The position numbers and the translations under genes were made by a program. Shown here piece after piece: positions 8,163-16,301 of a stretch of 64,000 bases of DNA. Position 1 is the stretch's first letter. Every line of letters starts with the position of its first letter. Source of the DNA: Geothermobacter hydrogeniphilus. GTDB taxonomy: Bacteria; Desulfobacterota; Desulfuromonadia; Desulfuromonadales; Geothermobacteraceae. The stretch lies in NCBI RefSeq assembly GCF_002898515.1, contig NZ_PPFX01000019.1, positions 1 through 64,000 on the forward strand, given 5' to 3'. The notes below the pieces were generated by a model, which was not told where the DNA came from, ran no database searches, and worked only from the letters and a program-made list of their open reading frames with translations.

Positions 8163-8891
8163 ATGAATCTGTCAGTCAAGGACACCTCGGCACTTCTCAA
8201 AGTTTCGGAAAAGACCGTCTATCGCTGGATTCAGCAGGGCGCGATTCCGGCCTACAAGGTCCACGGCAGCTATCGCTTCAATCGCGCCGAACTGATCGAG
8301 TGGGCGACCTCCCGTCGACTCGGCGTCTCTCCCGATGCCCATGCCGACCCGGAACAGGACGCGCGGCCGCTGCCCGGTCTGCGGGATGCCCTCGGGACCG
8401 GCGGCATCATTTACCGTCTCGATGGCCGTACCCGGGACGAGGTGCTGCATTCCCTGGTCAGCCACCTGCACCTGCCCGAGGAGGTAGATCGTGACTACCT
8501 GCGACAGGTTCTGATCGCCCGTGAAGAGCTGGCGTCAACCGCTTTCGGCGGCGGAGTTGCCCTGCCGCATCCGCGTAGTCCCGGTCTGCTCAACCTCAAT
8601 CAGCCGACCCTGACCCTGGCCTTTCTTGAACATCCGGTCGATTTCGGCGCCCTCGACGGCCGTCCGGTCGGGATTCTTTTCCTTCCCCTGGCGCCGACCC
8701 TGCGTACCCACCTGCACCTGTTGCGCCAGGTGGCCCATGCCCTGCACAACGCCGAGGTGCGTGAGGTGCTGCACCGGCAGGGGAACCGGGAAGAAATTTT
8801 CGCGGCCATGGAACATGATCAGCGGGACCGTTCCGCAGTGTCTCCCGGTGATCCCGCCGATTCTGCTTCATCTCAAGGAGGCCCCCTGTAA
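8163..8891 (+). CDS. HTH (excisionase/MerR-like)-PTS EIIA regulator of the two complexes
   Basis: A protein of 242 residues. Residues 1-55 are an HTH_17 domain (SVKDTSALLKVSEKTVYRWI, then GAIPAYKVHGSYRFNRAELIEW). Residues ~85-220 resemble PTS EIIA type 2/PtsN, with the phospho-His motif in FGGGVALPHPRSPG. Such a protein could bind DNA in response to phosphorylation by an NPr/HPr-like donor, which is inference. The ATG at 8163 has GGGGA upstream; TTG at 8148 is less likely. It lies between the two paralogous operons, ends 2 bp before hyfB2, and carries that gene's AAGGAGG in its own 3' end. The C-terminal ~20 residues are Ser/Asp-rich. Confidence 0.85.
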   Translation: MNLSVKDTSALLKVSEKTVYRWIQQGAIPAYKVHGSYRFNRAELIEWATSRRLGVSPDAHADPEQDARPLPGLRDALGTGGIIYRLDGRTRDEVLHSLVSHLHLPEEVDRDYLRQVLIAREELASTAFGGGVALPHPRSPGLLNLNQPTLTLAFLEHPVDFGALDGRPVGILFLPLAPTLRTHLHLLRQVAHALHNAEVREVLHRQGNREEIFAAMEHDQRDRSAVSPGDPADSASSQGGPL

Positions 8892-8893
8892 CC

Positions 8894-10906
8894 ATGCCCC
8901 TTTCCCTTGCCTTCACAGCCGTCGGCGCGGCCCTGCTGTCCGGCCTGCTGCCCCTTGTTCGGCCCGGCAGCAACGCCGCAGCCAGGCTGATTGCCTTTCC
9001 CCTGCTCGGCATTTCCGGCATCTTCGGGATGATTGCCGGGGGCATGGCGCTGGGCAATACCCAATCGGACAGCATCGTGCTGCCGGTCGGTCTGCCCTGG
9101 TTGCACAGTCACCTGCAGCTCGATCCGCTTGCCGGCTTTTTTCTGGCGGTGGTCAGCCTGGTGACCCTGGTGGCCGCCATCTACGGACCGGCCTATGTGC
9201 GCGAATATGAACAGGGTCCGCAGCCGCTGCTGCCGCTGACCCTGTTCACCGGACTGTTCGTGGCCGGCATGCAGCTGGTGCTGCTGGCCGCCGACGCCTT
9301 TTCCTTCATGATCGCCTGGGAGTTGATGTCGGTGACCAGCTATTTCCTGGTTGCCTACCAGCACCAGCATGAAGTCAACCGGCGGGCAGCCTTCATCTAC
9401 CTGCTGATGGCCCAGGTCGGCGGGCTGTTCATCCTGCTCGGTTACGGGGTACTGTCCGGCTTCGGCCATGGCTTTGATTTCGCCCACATGGCCGCCGCCA
9501 CGCTCTCGCCGGGCTGGAGCAGCGTGGCCTTCCTGCTGGCCTTTGTCGGTTTCGGCATGAAGGCCGGAGTGGTGCCGCTGCATGTCTGGCTGCCGCAGGC
9601 ACACCCGGTGGCGCCCAGTCATATCTCGGCGTTGATGTCCGGAGTCATGCTCAAGGTGGCGGTCTACGGTTTCATTCGTTTCAGCTACGATCTGCTCGGC
9701 GGGATTCACTGGCAGTGGGGTGCGCTGGTCCTCTTTGTCGGCAGCGCCTCGGCCATCCTCGGAGTCCTCTATGCCCTGATGCAGCATGACCTGAAACGGT
9801 TGCTGGCCTACCACAGCGTGGAGAATATCGGCATTATCTACATGGGCCTCGGCCTGTCGATGATTTTCGCCGGCACCGGGCATCAGGCACTGGCCGCCCT
9901 CGGCCTGATTGCCGCCCTCTATCACTGTCTCAACCATGCCCTGTTCAAGAGTCTGCTCTTCTTCGGCGCCGGGGTTGTCCTGCAGCAGAGCCATGAACAT
10001 GACCTGGAAAAGATGGGCGGCCTGATCCGGCGGCTGCCGGTGACTGCCACCTGTTTCCTGGTTGGCTGCATCAGCATTTCGGCCCTGCCGCCGTTCAACG
10101 GTTTCGTTTCCGAGTGGCTGACCTTTCAGACCGCGCTGCAGGGCCCGGTGCTGGAAAACAACATCCTCGGGGCGCTGATTCCGGTTGCCGCGGCGGTGTT
10201 GGCGCTGACCGGCGCGCTGGCGGCGGCCTGTTTCGTCAAGGTGTTCGGCATCTGCTTTCTCGGCCTGCCGCGCAGCGAGAAAAGCGCCGCGGCCACAGAA
10301 ACCACACCGGGGCCGTTGGCCGGCCAGATCGTTCTGGCCGTACTCTGCCTGCTGTTTGGAGTGCTGCCGACCTGGACCGTTGGGCAGTTGGAACATATCG
10401 CCCGGCTGTTTTTCCCCGGCGGCATGCCGGAGACGACCGCCCATGGTTGGCTCTGGTTGACACCGGTGTCGTCGCAGGTCGCTTCCTACGGGGCGCCGCT
10501 GGTGCTGCTCGGCATCGGCCTGGCCTGGGTGCTGGCCTGGCTCTGGATGCATCCCCGCCGTCGCCGTTTTCCGGTGCGGAGAGCCCCGGCCTGGGATTGT
10601 GGTTTCGGTCCCCTGAACGCGCGGATGCAATACACCGCCACCGCCTTCACCATGCCGATCCGGAGGATTTTCCGACCGGTGTGGCCGATCACGGAATCGT
10701 ACCGGGCACCGACAGCTGAAGAGCAGGGCGGTCGTTATCAGCTGAAGATAGGTGACTGGGCCTGGCTCAAGGTTTATGAGCCGATCGGTCGGCTGCTGCT
10801 GACGACCGCCCGCCGCATGGCGATGATCCAGGGCGGCAATATCCGCGCCTATCTCGCCTACTCCTTCTTTACCCTGATTGTGCTGCTGCTGGTGGTGTCG
10901 TTATGA
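8894..10906 (+). CDS. hyfB: HyfB/NuoL-like antiporter subunit, hydrogenase-related complex 2
   Basis: A 670-residue polytopic paralogue of the protein at 759. Channel signatures are WELMSVTSYFLVAYQ, FGMKAGVVPLHVWLPQAHP, GVMLKVAVYG, AYHSVENIGIIYMG and CFVKVFGICFLG. The N- and C-terminal thirds differ clearly from the cluster 1 copy, so this is an old duplication or separate acquisition rather than a recent repeat. It is translationally coupled to the regulator (2-bp gap, AAGGAGG at ~8876) and overlaps the next gene by four bases. Confidence 0.88.
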   Translation: MPLSLAFTAVGAALLSGLLPLVRPGSNAAARLIAFPLLGISGIFGMIAGGMALGNTQSDSIVLPVGLPWLHSHLQLDPLAGFFLAVVSLVTLVAAIYGPAYVREYEQGPQPLLPLTLFTGLFVAGMQLVLLAADAFSFMIAWELMSVTSYFLVAYQHQHEVNRRAAFIYLLMAQVGGLFILLGYGVLSGFGHGFDFAHMAAATLSPGWSSVAFLLAFVGFGMKAGVVPLHVWLPQAHPVAPSHISALMSGVMLKVAVYGFIRFSYDLLGGIHWQWGALVLFVGSASAILGVLYALMQHDLKRLLAYHSVENIGIIYMGLGLSMIFAGTGHQALAALGLIAALYHCLNHALFKSLLFFGAGVVLQQSHEHDLEKMGGLIRRLPVTATCFLVGCISISALPPFNGFVSEWLTFQTALQGPVLENNILGALIPVAAAVLALTGALAAACFVKVFGICFLGLPRSEKSAAATETTPGPLAGQIVLAVLCLLFGVLPTWTVGQLEHIARLFFPGGMPETTAHGWLWLTPVSSQVASYGAPLVLLGIGLAWVLAWLWMHPRRRRFPVRRAPAWDCGFGPLNARMQYTATAFTMPIRRIFRPVWPITESYRAPTAEEQGGRYQLKIGDWAWLKVYEPIGRLLLTTARRMAMIQGGNIRAYLAYSFFTLIVLLLVVSL

Positions 10907-11847
10907 AAGGCTGGCTTCTCGCCCTTGTTCAGACCGGCCTGCTGGCCTTCGGCGCGCCGTTTCTGGCCGGTTGGGTCAAATGGATCAAATGCCGGTTGCA
11001 GTCCCGTCAGGGGCCGCCGCCCTGGCAGCCCTACCGTGACCTGCTGCGGCTGTTCGGCAAGGAGGTGGTGGTCGCCGAAGCTGCCAGTCCGATTTTCCGC
11101 ATCGCCCCCTATGTGGTCTTCAGCGTCACCGCTTTGGCCTGCTCGGTGGTGCCGATGGTGGCGATCGGCCTGCCGACCGCGGCGATTGCCGATGTTATCG
11201 TGCTGGTCGGATTTTTCGCCCTCGGCCGTTTCTTTCTCGCCCTGGCGGGGATGGATGTCGGCACCTCTTTCGGCGGCATGGGCTCCTCGCGTGAGATGAC
11301 CATCGCCTCGCTGGCCGAACCGGCGATGCTGCTGGGGGTCTTCACCCTGGCGATGACGGTGCGCAGCACCAACCTGGCGTCGATGATCGGCTACCTGATC
11401 GAGCAGCCTTTCCAGCTCTATCCTTCCTTCGTCTTCGCCGCCATGGGCCTGGTGCTGGTGGCGGTGGCTGAGACCGGCCGCATCCCGGTCGACAACCCGG
11501 CCACCCACCTGGAACTGACCATGGTCCATGAGGCGATGATTCTCGAATTCAGCGGCCGCCACCTGGCGCTGATGGAGTGGGGGGCGATGCTGAAGCTGAT
11601 GATCTACAGTGTCCTGCTTTGCAATCTTTTCCTGCCCTGGGGGGTGGCGGTCGATTTCGCGCCGCTGTCGTTGCTGATCGGCCTCGGCGCCATCACGCTC
11701 AAGCTGCTGCTGCTCGGCACGGCGCTGGCCGTGGCCGAAACCGGGCTGGCCAAGATGCGGCTGTTCCGGGTGCCGCAATACCTCGGACTGGCCTTCATTC
11801 TCTGCCTGCTCGGTATGCTCAGCCACGTCATCCTGGAGGTCAACTAG
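10903..11847 (+). CDS. hyfC: HyfC/NuoH-like membrane subunit, complex 2
   Basis: A membrane protein of 314 residues of the NuoH/HyfC family. The signature cytoplasmic loop is ETGRIPVDNPATHLELT with MVHEAM, and FGGMGSSREMTIASLAEP matches the cluster 1 loop. It anchors the large/small subunits to the membrane arm. It starts on the ATGA overlap with hyfB2 and ends 3 bp before the hyfE2 start region. Confidence 0.88.
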   Translation: MKGWLLALVQTGLLAFGAPFLAGWVKWIKCRLQSRQGPPPWQPYRDLLRLFGKEVVVAEAASPIFRIAPYVVFSVTALACSVVPMVAIGLPTAAIADVIVLVGFFALGRFFLALAGMDVGTSFGGMGSSREMTIASLAEPAMLLGVFTLAMTVRSTNLASMIGYLIEQPFQLYPSFVFAAMGLVLVAVAETGRIPVDNPATHLELTMVHEAMILEFSGRHLALMEWGAMLKLMIYSVLLCNLFLPWGVAVDFAPLSLLIGLGAITLKLLLLGTALAVAETGLAKMRLFRVPQYLGLAFILCLLGMLSHVILEVN

Positions 11848-11850
11848 ATC

Positions 11851-12528
11851 ATGACCCTGACCCAACTTCCCCTGGCGGAACAGTTTGTCCTGACCCTGGC
11901 GGCGCTGATTCTCTTTACCTCCTTTCTGCTGTTGGCGCAGAGCCGCATCGTCAGCCTGATCCACACCTTTGCCTGGCAGGGTGCGCTGCTGTTCATCGCC
12001 ACCTGCCTGATGGCGCTGACCTCGGGACGGCATCATCTCTTCATCTCGGCGTTCATGACCCTGGCGTTGAAGGTGTTCTTCATCCCCTGGCAGCTCAGGC
12101 GGCTGGTGGTGCGGCTGGATATCCGCCGAGAGGTCGAGACGGTCGGCAACGCTTCGCTGGTGATGATCGGCGGCGGGGCGCTGGTGCTGTTCAGCTACTA
12201 TGTGGTGCTGCCGATCCGGGAACTCTCTTTCCTGGCGACCCGCAACACCATCGCCATCTCCCTGGCGGTGATCCTGATCGGCATGCTGATGATCATTACC
12301 CGCCGCAAGGCGGTCGCCCAGGTGATCGGCTTCATGTCGATGGAGAACGGCCTCTTTTTCGCCGCCGTGGTGGCGACCTACGGCATGCCGATGGTGGTCG
12401 AACTCGGGGTGGCCTTCGACGTGCTGGTGGCCGCCATCCTGTTCGGCATTTTCTTTTTTCAACTTCGTTCGGGGATTGGTTCACTCGATGTCGACCACCT
12501 GAACCGGCTGCACGAGGTGGATCGATGA
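11851..12528 (+). CDS. hyfE: HyfE-like membrane subunit, complex 2
   Basis: A protein of 225 residues with about seven helices. MIITRRKAVAQVIGFMSMEN and the tail FFQLRSGIGSLDVDHLN are characteristic of HyfE. It is predicted to form the NuoK-like proton-transfer part next to the antiporter-like subunits. Its TGA (12526-12528) overlaps the ATG of the next gene. It is collinear with 3678-4322 of cluster 1. Confidence 0.83.
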   Translation: MTLTQLPLAEQFVLTLAALILFTSFLLLAQSRIVSLIHTFAWQGALLFIATCLMALTSGRHHLFISAFMTLALKVFFIPWQLRRLVVRLDIRREVETVGNASLVMIGGGALVLFSYYVVLPIRELSFLATRNTIAISLAVILIGMLMIITRRKAVAQVIGFMSMENGLFFAAVVATYGMPMVVELGVAFDVLVAAILFGIFFFQLRSGIGSLDVDHLNRLHEVDR

Positions 12529-13991
12529 TCGCCCTTTACCTGACCCTGCTGATTCCCCTGGCGGCGACCCTGATCTTTGCTCTGATCGGGCATTGGAAGC
12601 ATGCCGGAAGCCTCAACCTGCTGGTCTGTGCCGCGACCTTCGCCACTTCGCTGAGCTGCGCGGTCGATGTTTTCAACAACGGGGCGCTGATGTCGCCCGG
12701 CAAGCTTTTCTACGTCGACGCCTTCAACGTCTACCTGGTGCTGGTCAATGCCCTGGTCGGCTTGACGACCGCCATTTTCTCCCGGCCCTACATGGCCCAC
12801 GAGGTGGAAATCGGACGCGTCGATGATGCCCGCATGCGGCTCTACCATTCGATGTACCAGGGATTCCTGCTGACCATGCTGGTCGCCCTGACCACCAACA
12901 ACCTGGGCCTGCTGTGGGTGGCCGTCGAGGGGGCGACCCTGGCGACGGTGCTGCTGGTATCCCTCTACCGGACCCCGGAGTCGATCGAGGCCGGCTGGAA
13001 ATATTTCATCCTCTGCGGGGTCGGCATCGCCCAGGCCCTGTTCGGCACGGTGCTGGTCTATTTCGCCGCCGAACGGGTGCTGCCCGGCGCCGAGGACGCG
13101 CTGCTGTGGAGTGTCCTGAAGGACCATGCCGCCGAGCTCGAACCGACGGTGCTGACCCTGGCGTTCGTCTTCCTGCTGGTCGGCTACGGCACCAAGATCG
13201 GCCTGGTGCCGCTGCACAACTGGCTGCCGGACGCCCATTCCGAAGGGCCGACGCCGATGTCGGCGATCCTTTCCGGACTGCTGCTCAATATCGCCCTCTA
13301 CGCCGTGGTGCGCTACAAGATGCTGATCGAACCGGCCCTCGGCAACCATCTGCCCGGTTACCTGATGATTGGCTTCGGCATGCTCTCCTTCACCGTCGCC
13401 GGCATCCTGCTGCACCGCCAGAAGGATATCAAGCGGATGTTCTCCTACTCGTCGATCGAGCACATGGGGCTGATGACCCTGGCCTTCGGCATCGGCGGTC
13501 CGCTGGCGACCTTCGGCGGCCTGCTGCACATGATTGTCCACTCGCTGACCAAGTCGGCGATCTTTGTCACCGTCGGGCACGCCGCCCATGTCGCGGGAAC
13601 CCAGAGTATCGACAAGATCCGCGGCCTGATCCGTACCCAGCCGAGCATCGGCTGGAGCTTCCTGCTCGGCGTGGTGGCGATTGCCGGTTTCCCTCCCTTC
13701 GGTGTCTTCACCAGCGAGTTCCTGCTTTTTTCCGCCACCATCAAGGGCTGGCCGCTGCTGGTGATCCCGCTGCTGATCGGGCTGGCGGTCGCCTTTGCCG
13801 GCCTGTTCCGCCATCTGCAGCCGATGGTGTTCGGTGAGCCGCCCGCCGGGCAGGTGCCGGTCAAGGCCAACATGCTGCCGGTGCTGCTGCACCTGCTGGT
13901 GGTTCTCTGGCTGGGGGTTGCCATCCCCGATGTTCTCTCCCGCTGGCTCGATCAGGCGACCATCATGGTGGTCGGAAGGGGGCTGTTATGA
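12525..13991 (+). CDS. hyfF: HyfF/NuoN-like antiporter subunit, complex 2
   Basis: A protein of 488 residues with about 14 helices. WVAVEGATLATVLLVSLYR, GYGTKIGLVPLHNWLPDAHS, DIKRMFSYSSIEHMGLMTL and HSLTKSAIFVTVGHAAH are family signatures containing the channel Glu and Lys residues. The start at 12525 is fixed by the ATGA overlap with hyfE2; the frame stays open far upstream through hyfC2/hyfE2, but that part is not coding. It is coupled to the large subunit by another ATGA. Confidence 0.87.
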   Translation: MIALYLTLLIPLAATLIFALIGHWKHAGSLNLLVCAATFATSLSCAVDVFNNGALMSPGKLFYVDAFNVYLVLVNALVGLTTAIFSRPYMAHEVEIGRVDDARMRLYHSMYQGFLLTMLVALTTNNLGLLWVAVEGATLATVLLVSLYRTPESIEAGWKYFILCGVGIAQALFGTVLVYFAAERVLPGAEDALLWSVLKDHAAELEPTVLTLAFVFLLVGYGTKIGLVPLHNWLPDAHSEGPTPMSAILSGLLLNIALYAVVRYKMLIEPALGNHLPGYLMIGFGMLSFTVAGILLHRQKDIKRMFSYSSIEHMGLMTLAFGIGGPLATFGGLLHMIVHSLTKSAIFVTVGHAAHVAGTQSIDKIRGLIRTQPSIGWSFLLGVVAIAGFPPFGVFTSEFLLFSATIKGWPLLVIPLLIGLAVAFAGLFRHLQPMVFGEPPAGQVPVKANMLPVLLHLLVVLWLGVAIPDVLSRWLDQATIMVVGRGLL

Positions 13992-15589
13992 GTCGCGTGC
14001 AGACCGTCGATGTGACCGCCGGGCGGGTTGCCGAACTGGTCGGACGCCTGGCAGAAGCCGACCTTGCCGAAACCCTCGATCCCTTGCCCGGGTTGAAAGC
14101 CCGACTGCGGGTTGCCGCTGGTAACTGGGGACAGATCGCGGATATCGCCGCGCGGCAGGGGTTGCGCTGGTCGGCTGTCTGGGGGGATCATCGTCCGCCT
14201 CAGATCCTGATCCGTTCCCTGCTGTTCGGCTGTGACGGCCATCTGCTGCTGGAAACCGCGGTCGATCAAGCTCTGCCGGAACTGACATCGCAGGTGGGTG
14301 CCTACATTGCCGCTGATCGTCCGGAGCGGGCCCTGCAGGATATGTTCGGCGTCCGTTTCATCGACCATCCCGACCGCAGACGCTGGCTGCGCCACCAGGG
14401 CTGGGCGGAAGGGGACTACCCGCTGCGGGTTGATTTTCCGGTTGCCGGTCGTCGCAGCGGCGCGACGCCGCCCGACTGCAACTATCCCTTTCCCGCCGTG
14501 GCCGGGGAGGGGGTCTATGAAATTCCGGTCGGACCGGTTCACGCCGGGATCATCGAGCCGGGGCATTTCCGGTTTCAGGCGGTCGGTGAGACCATCCTGC
14601 GGATGGAGGAACATCTCGGCTATGTCCACAAGGGGATTGAGAAGATCGCCGTCGGGCGTGACCTGAGCGGGCTGGCGCGATTGGCCTGCCGGGTTTCCGG
14701 TGACAGCGCGGTGGCACACGGCTGGGCCGCCTGCCAGGCCGCGGAGCGCGCCCTGCAGGTCGAGGTACCGCCCCGTGCCCAGGCCCTGCGGGCGATCCTG
14801 GCCGAGCGGGAGCGGATCGCCAACCATCTCGGTGACATCGGTGCCATCTGCAACGATGTCGGTTTTGCCTTCGCCCAGGTGCAGATGACCCGCCTGCGGG
14901 AACAGGTCCAGCGGCAGAACCAGGTTCTTTTCGGTCATCGACTGCTGTTCGACCGGGTCGTCCCCGGGGGGGCGGCGGTCGATCTCAACGCCGGGCAGAT
15001 TGTCGCCATGGCGGAAGAACTGCGACGATTGCAGACTGATGTCGAAGAGTTGCTGCCGCTGCTGCTGGAGTACCCGAGCCTGCAGGATCGGCTGCGCGGC
15101 AACGGTATCCTGCCGCCGGACCAGGCCTGGCGGATCGGCGTCACCGGCTACATCGGTCGCGCCAGCAACCTGCAGGATGACCTGCGTCGTGACGCCCCCT
15201 ACGCCCCCTACGATCGACTGCGGGTTGAGGTTCCGGCCTACCTTGAGGGGGATGTCGCCAAGCGGGTCAGGGTGCGTGGCGAAGAGGTGCTGATTGCTAT
15301 CGGCCTGATCGAGCAGCTGCTGGCCGACCTGCCGGACGGCGCCCTGCGGGTCGACTGCCCGGCACCTCGCGGCGAGGTTGAAGGGATCGGCCTGGTCGAG
15401 GGCTGGCGCGGTGAGACGGTTGCCTATGTCCGCCTCTCGGCCGAGGGGCGGGTGCTGCGCTACTTCCCCCGCGATCCGAGCTGGCTGTCATGGCCGGCGC
15501 TGGAAGTGCTGCTGGCGGATGTCATCGTGCCCGATTTTCCGGTCAACAACAAGTCGGTGAACGGATCGTATTCGGGCCATGATCTTTAG
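13988..15589 (+). CDS. NuoCD/HyfG-like large subunit without NiFe ligands, complex 2
   Basis: A 533-residue NuoC-NuoD fusion. The N-terminal ~170 residues are NuoC-like (ALQDMFGVRFIDHPD), followed by VGPVHAGIIEPGHFRFQAVG and RERIANHLGDIGAICND. The first Ni-binding motif is replaced by SGDSAVAHGWAACQ and the C-terminal DPCxxC by NNKSVNGSYSGHDL. Both CxxC motifs needed for NiFe are thus missing, as in the cluster 1 homologue, while the overall fold is kept. This places both complexes in the energy-converting hydrogenase-related (Ehr) group. It is followed by a repeat-bearing gap before the small subunit. Confidence 0.87.
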   Translation: MSRVQTVDVTAGRVAELVGRLAEADLAETLDPLPGLKARLRVAAGNWGQIADIAARQGLRWSAVWGDHRPPQILIRSLLFGCDGHLLLETAVDQALPELTSQVGAYIAADRPERALQDMFGVRFIDHPDRRRWLRHQGWAEGDYPLRVDFPVAGRRSGATPPDCNYPFPAVAGEGVYEIPVGPVHAGIIEPGHFRFQAVGETILRMEEHLGYVHKGIEKIAVGRDLSGLARLACRVSGDSAVAHGWAACQAAERALQVEVPPRAQALRAILAERERIANHLGDIGAICNDVGFAFAQVQMTRLREQVQRQNQVLFGHRLLFDRVVPGGAAVDLNAGQIVAMAEELRRLQTDVEELLPLLLEYPSLQDRLRGNGILPPDQAWRIGVTGYIGRASNLQDDLRRDAPYAPYDRLRVEVPAYLEGDVAKRVRVRGEEVLIAIGLIEQLLADLPDGALRVDCPAPRGEVEGIGLVEGWRGETVAYVRLSAEGRVLRYFPRDPSWLSWPALEVLLADVIVPDFPVNNKSVNGSYSGHDL

Positions 15590-15622
15590 GAAGGCGTTGC
15601 CTCTTTATCGCCCTTAGCTTTT

Positions 15623-15726
15623 TTAACGGAGAGGCGCAGAGAGGGAGAGGACGCAAAGAAAACCAAAAGCAGTGTTTGGTTCTAAACCCAAAAGATTTTC
15701 TCTGCTTCTCTCCGCCTCTGCGTTAA
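15623..15726. repeat. Long imperfect inverted repeat between large- and small-subunit genes
   Basis: The left arm TTAACGGAGAGGCGCAGAGA continues to AAAGAAAA (15623-15662). It is mirrored by TTTTCTCTGCTTCTCTCCGC continuing to TGCGTTAA (15696-15726). Purine-rich arms of this CGCAGAGA type recur as dispersed elements in many bacterial genomes. The transcript would fold into a long hairpin inside operon 2, possibly changing the ratio of large to small subunit mRNA. Confidence 0.75.
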
Positions 15727-15744
15727 ATAATGCTTTAGCTTTTC

Positions 15745-15766
15745 TTGGCGACTTGGCGACTTGGCG
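15745..15766. repeat. Short tandem repeat (TTGGCGAC)n
   Basis: TTGGCGAC occurs twice in tandem followed by a partial TTGGCG. It abuts the inverted repeat and lies 20 bp before the small-subunit start, just upstream of its AGGAATAA ribosome site. Confidence 0.7.
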
Positions 15767-15785
15767 GCCCAAAAGGAATAAATCT

Positions 15786-16301
15786 ATGTTCAGAATCTTC
15801 GATCGAATCCGCCGTACCGGAAAACTGACCGAGCCGCTGCCGGATGCCGATGCCGAGGCCGAGGCGGTCGAACTGGAGGAGGCCTGTCAGCGGGAGATCG
15901 CCCGCAAGTTCGGTCATTCACTGGCGATCCGCATGGTCGATGCCGGTTCCTGCAACGGCTGCGAGTTGGAGATGCATGCCGTCAACAACAGCTTTTACGA
16001 CATCGAGCGGTTCGGTATTCACTTCGTCGCGTCGCCGCGTCACGCCGACCTGCTGCTGGTAACCGGAGTGGTTTCGAAGCACATGGAAGAGGCTCTCAAG
16101 CGAACCTACGCCGCCACGCCGTCGCCGAAGCTGGTGGTCGCCATGGGGGACTGTGCCGGGTGCGGCGGGGAGTTCGGAAAGTCCTATGCCAGTTGCGGAC
16201 CGGTTTCTGCCGTCCTGCCGGTCGATGCCGTCATTCCGGGTTGTCCTCCCGCTCCGCTGCAGTTGCTGCGGGGCCTGCTTGATCTGCTGCAGCGGGTTTG
16301 A
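15786..16301 (+). CDS. NuoB/HyfI-like small subunit, complex 2
   Basis: A 171-residue small subunit with N2-type [4Fe-4S] ligands in AGSCNGCELEMHAV, GDCAGCGGEFG and PGCPPAPLQLL. It lacks the N-terminal ferredoxin domain of the cluster 1 homologue, and no ferredoxin gene is present in operon 2, so the electron-input partner is unknown. AGGAATAA precedes the ATG. The frame is open upstream to 15672, but that segment is repeat-derived and not part of the family. Its last 71 bases overlap the end of the convergent kinase gene. Confidence 0.85.
   Translation: MFRIFDRIRRTGKLTEPLPDADAEAEAVELEEACQREIARKFGHSLAIRMVDAGSCNGCELEMHAVNNSFYDIERFGIHFVASPRHADLLLVTGVVSKHMEEALKRTYAATPSPKLVVAMGDCAGCGGEFGKSYASCGPVSAVLPVDAVIPGCPPAPLQLLRGLLDLLQRV

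Noticed and set aside
8873-10630. Long open frame on the minus strand opposite hyfB2 (585 codons)
   Set aside because: Shadow of a GC-rich gene; Gln/His/Arg-rich translation with no domain, opposite a well-supported family member. The same holds for 10858-12462, 33968-35887 and 43094-45829.
11577-12524. N-terminal extension of hyfF2 over hyfC2/hyfE2
   Set aside because: The frame is open upstream but its translation is Arg/Gly/His-rich and overlaps two real genes; the true start is the ATGA at 12525.
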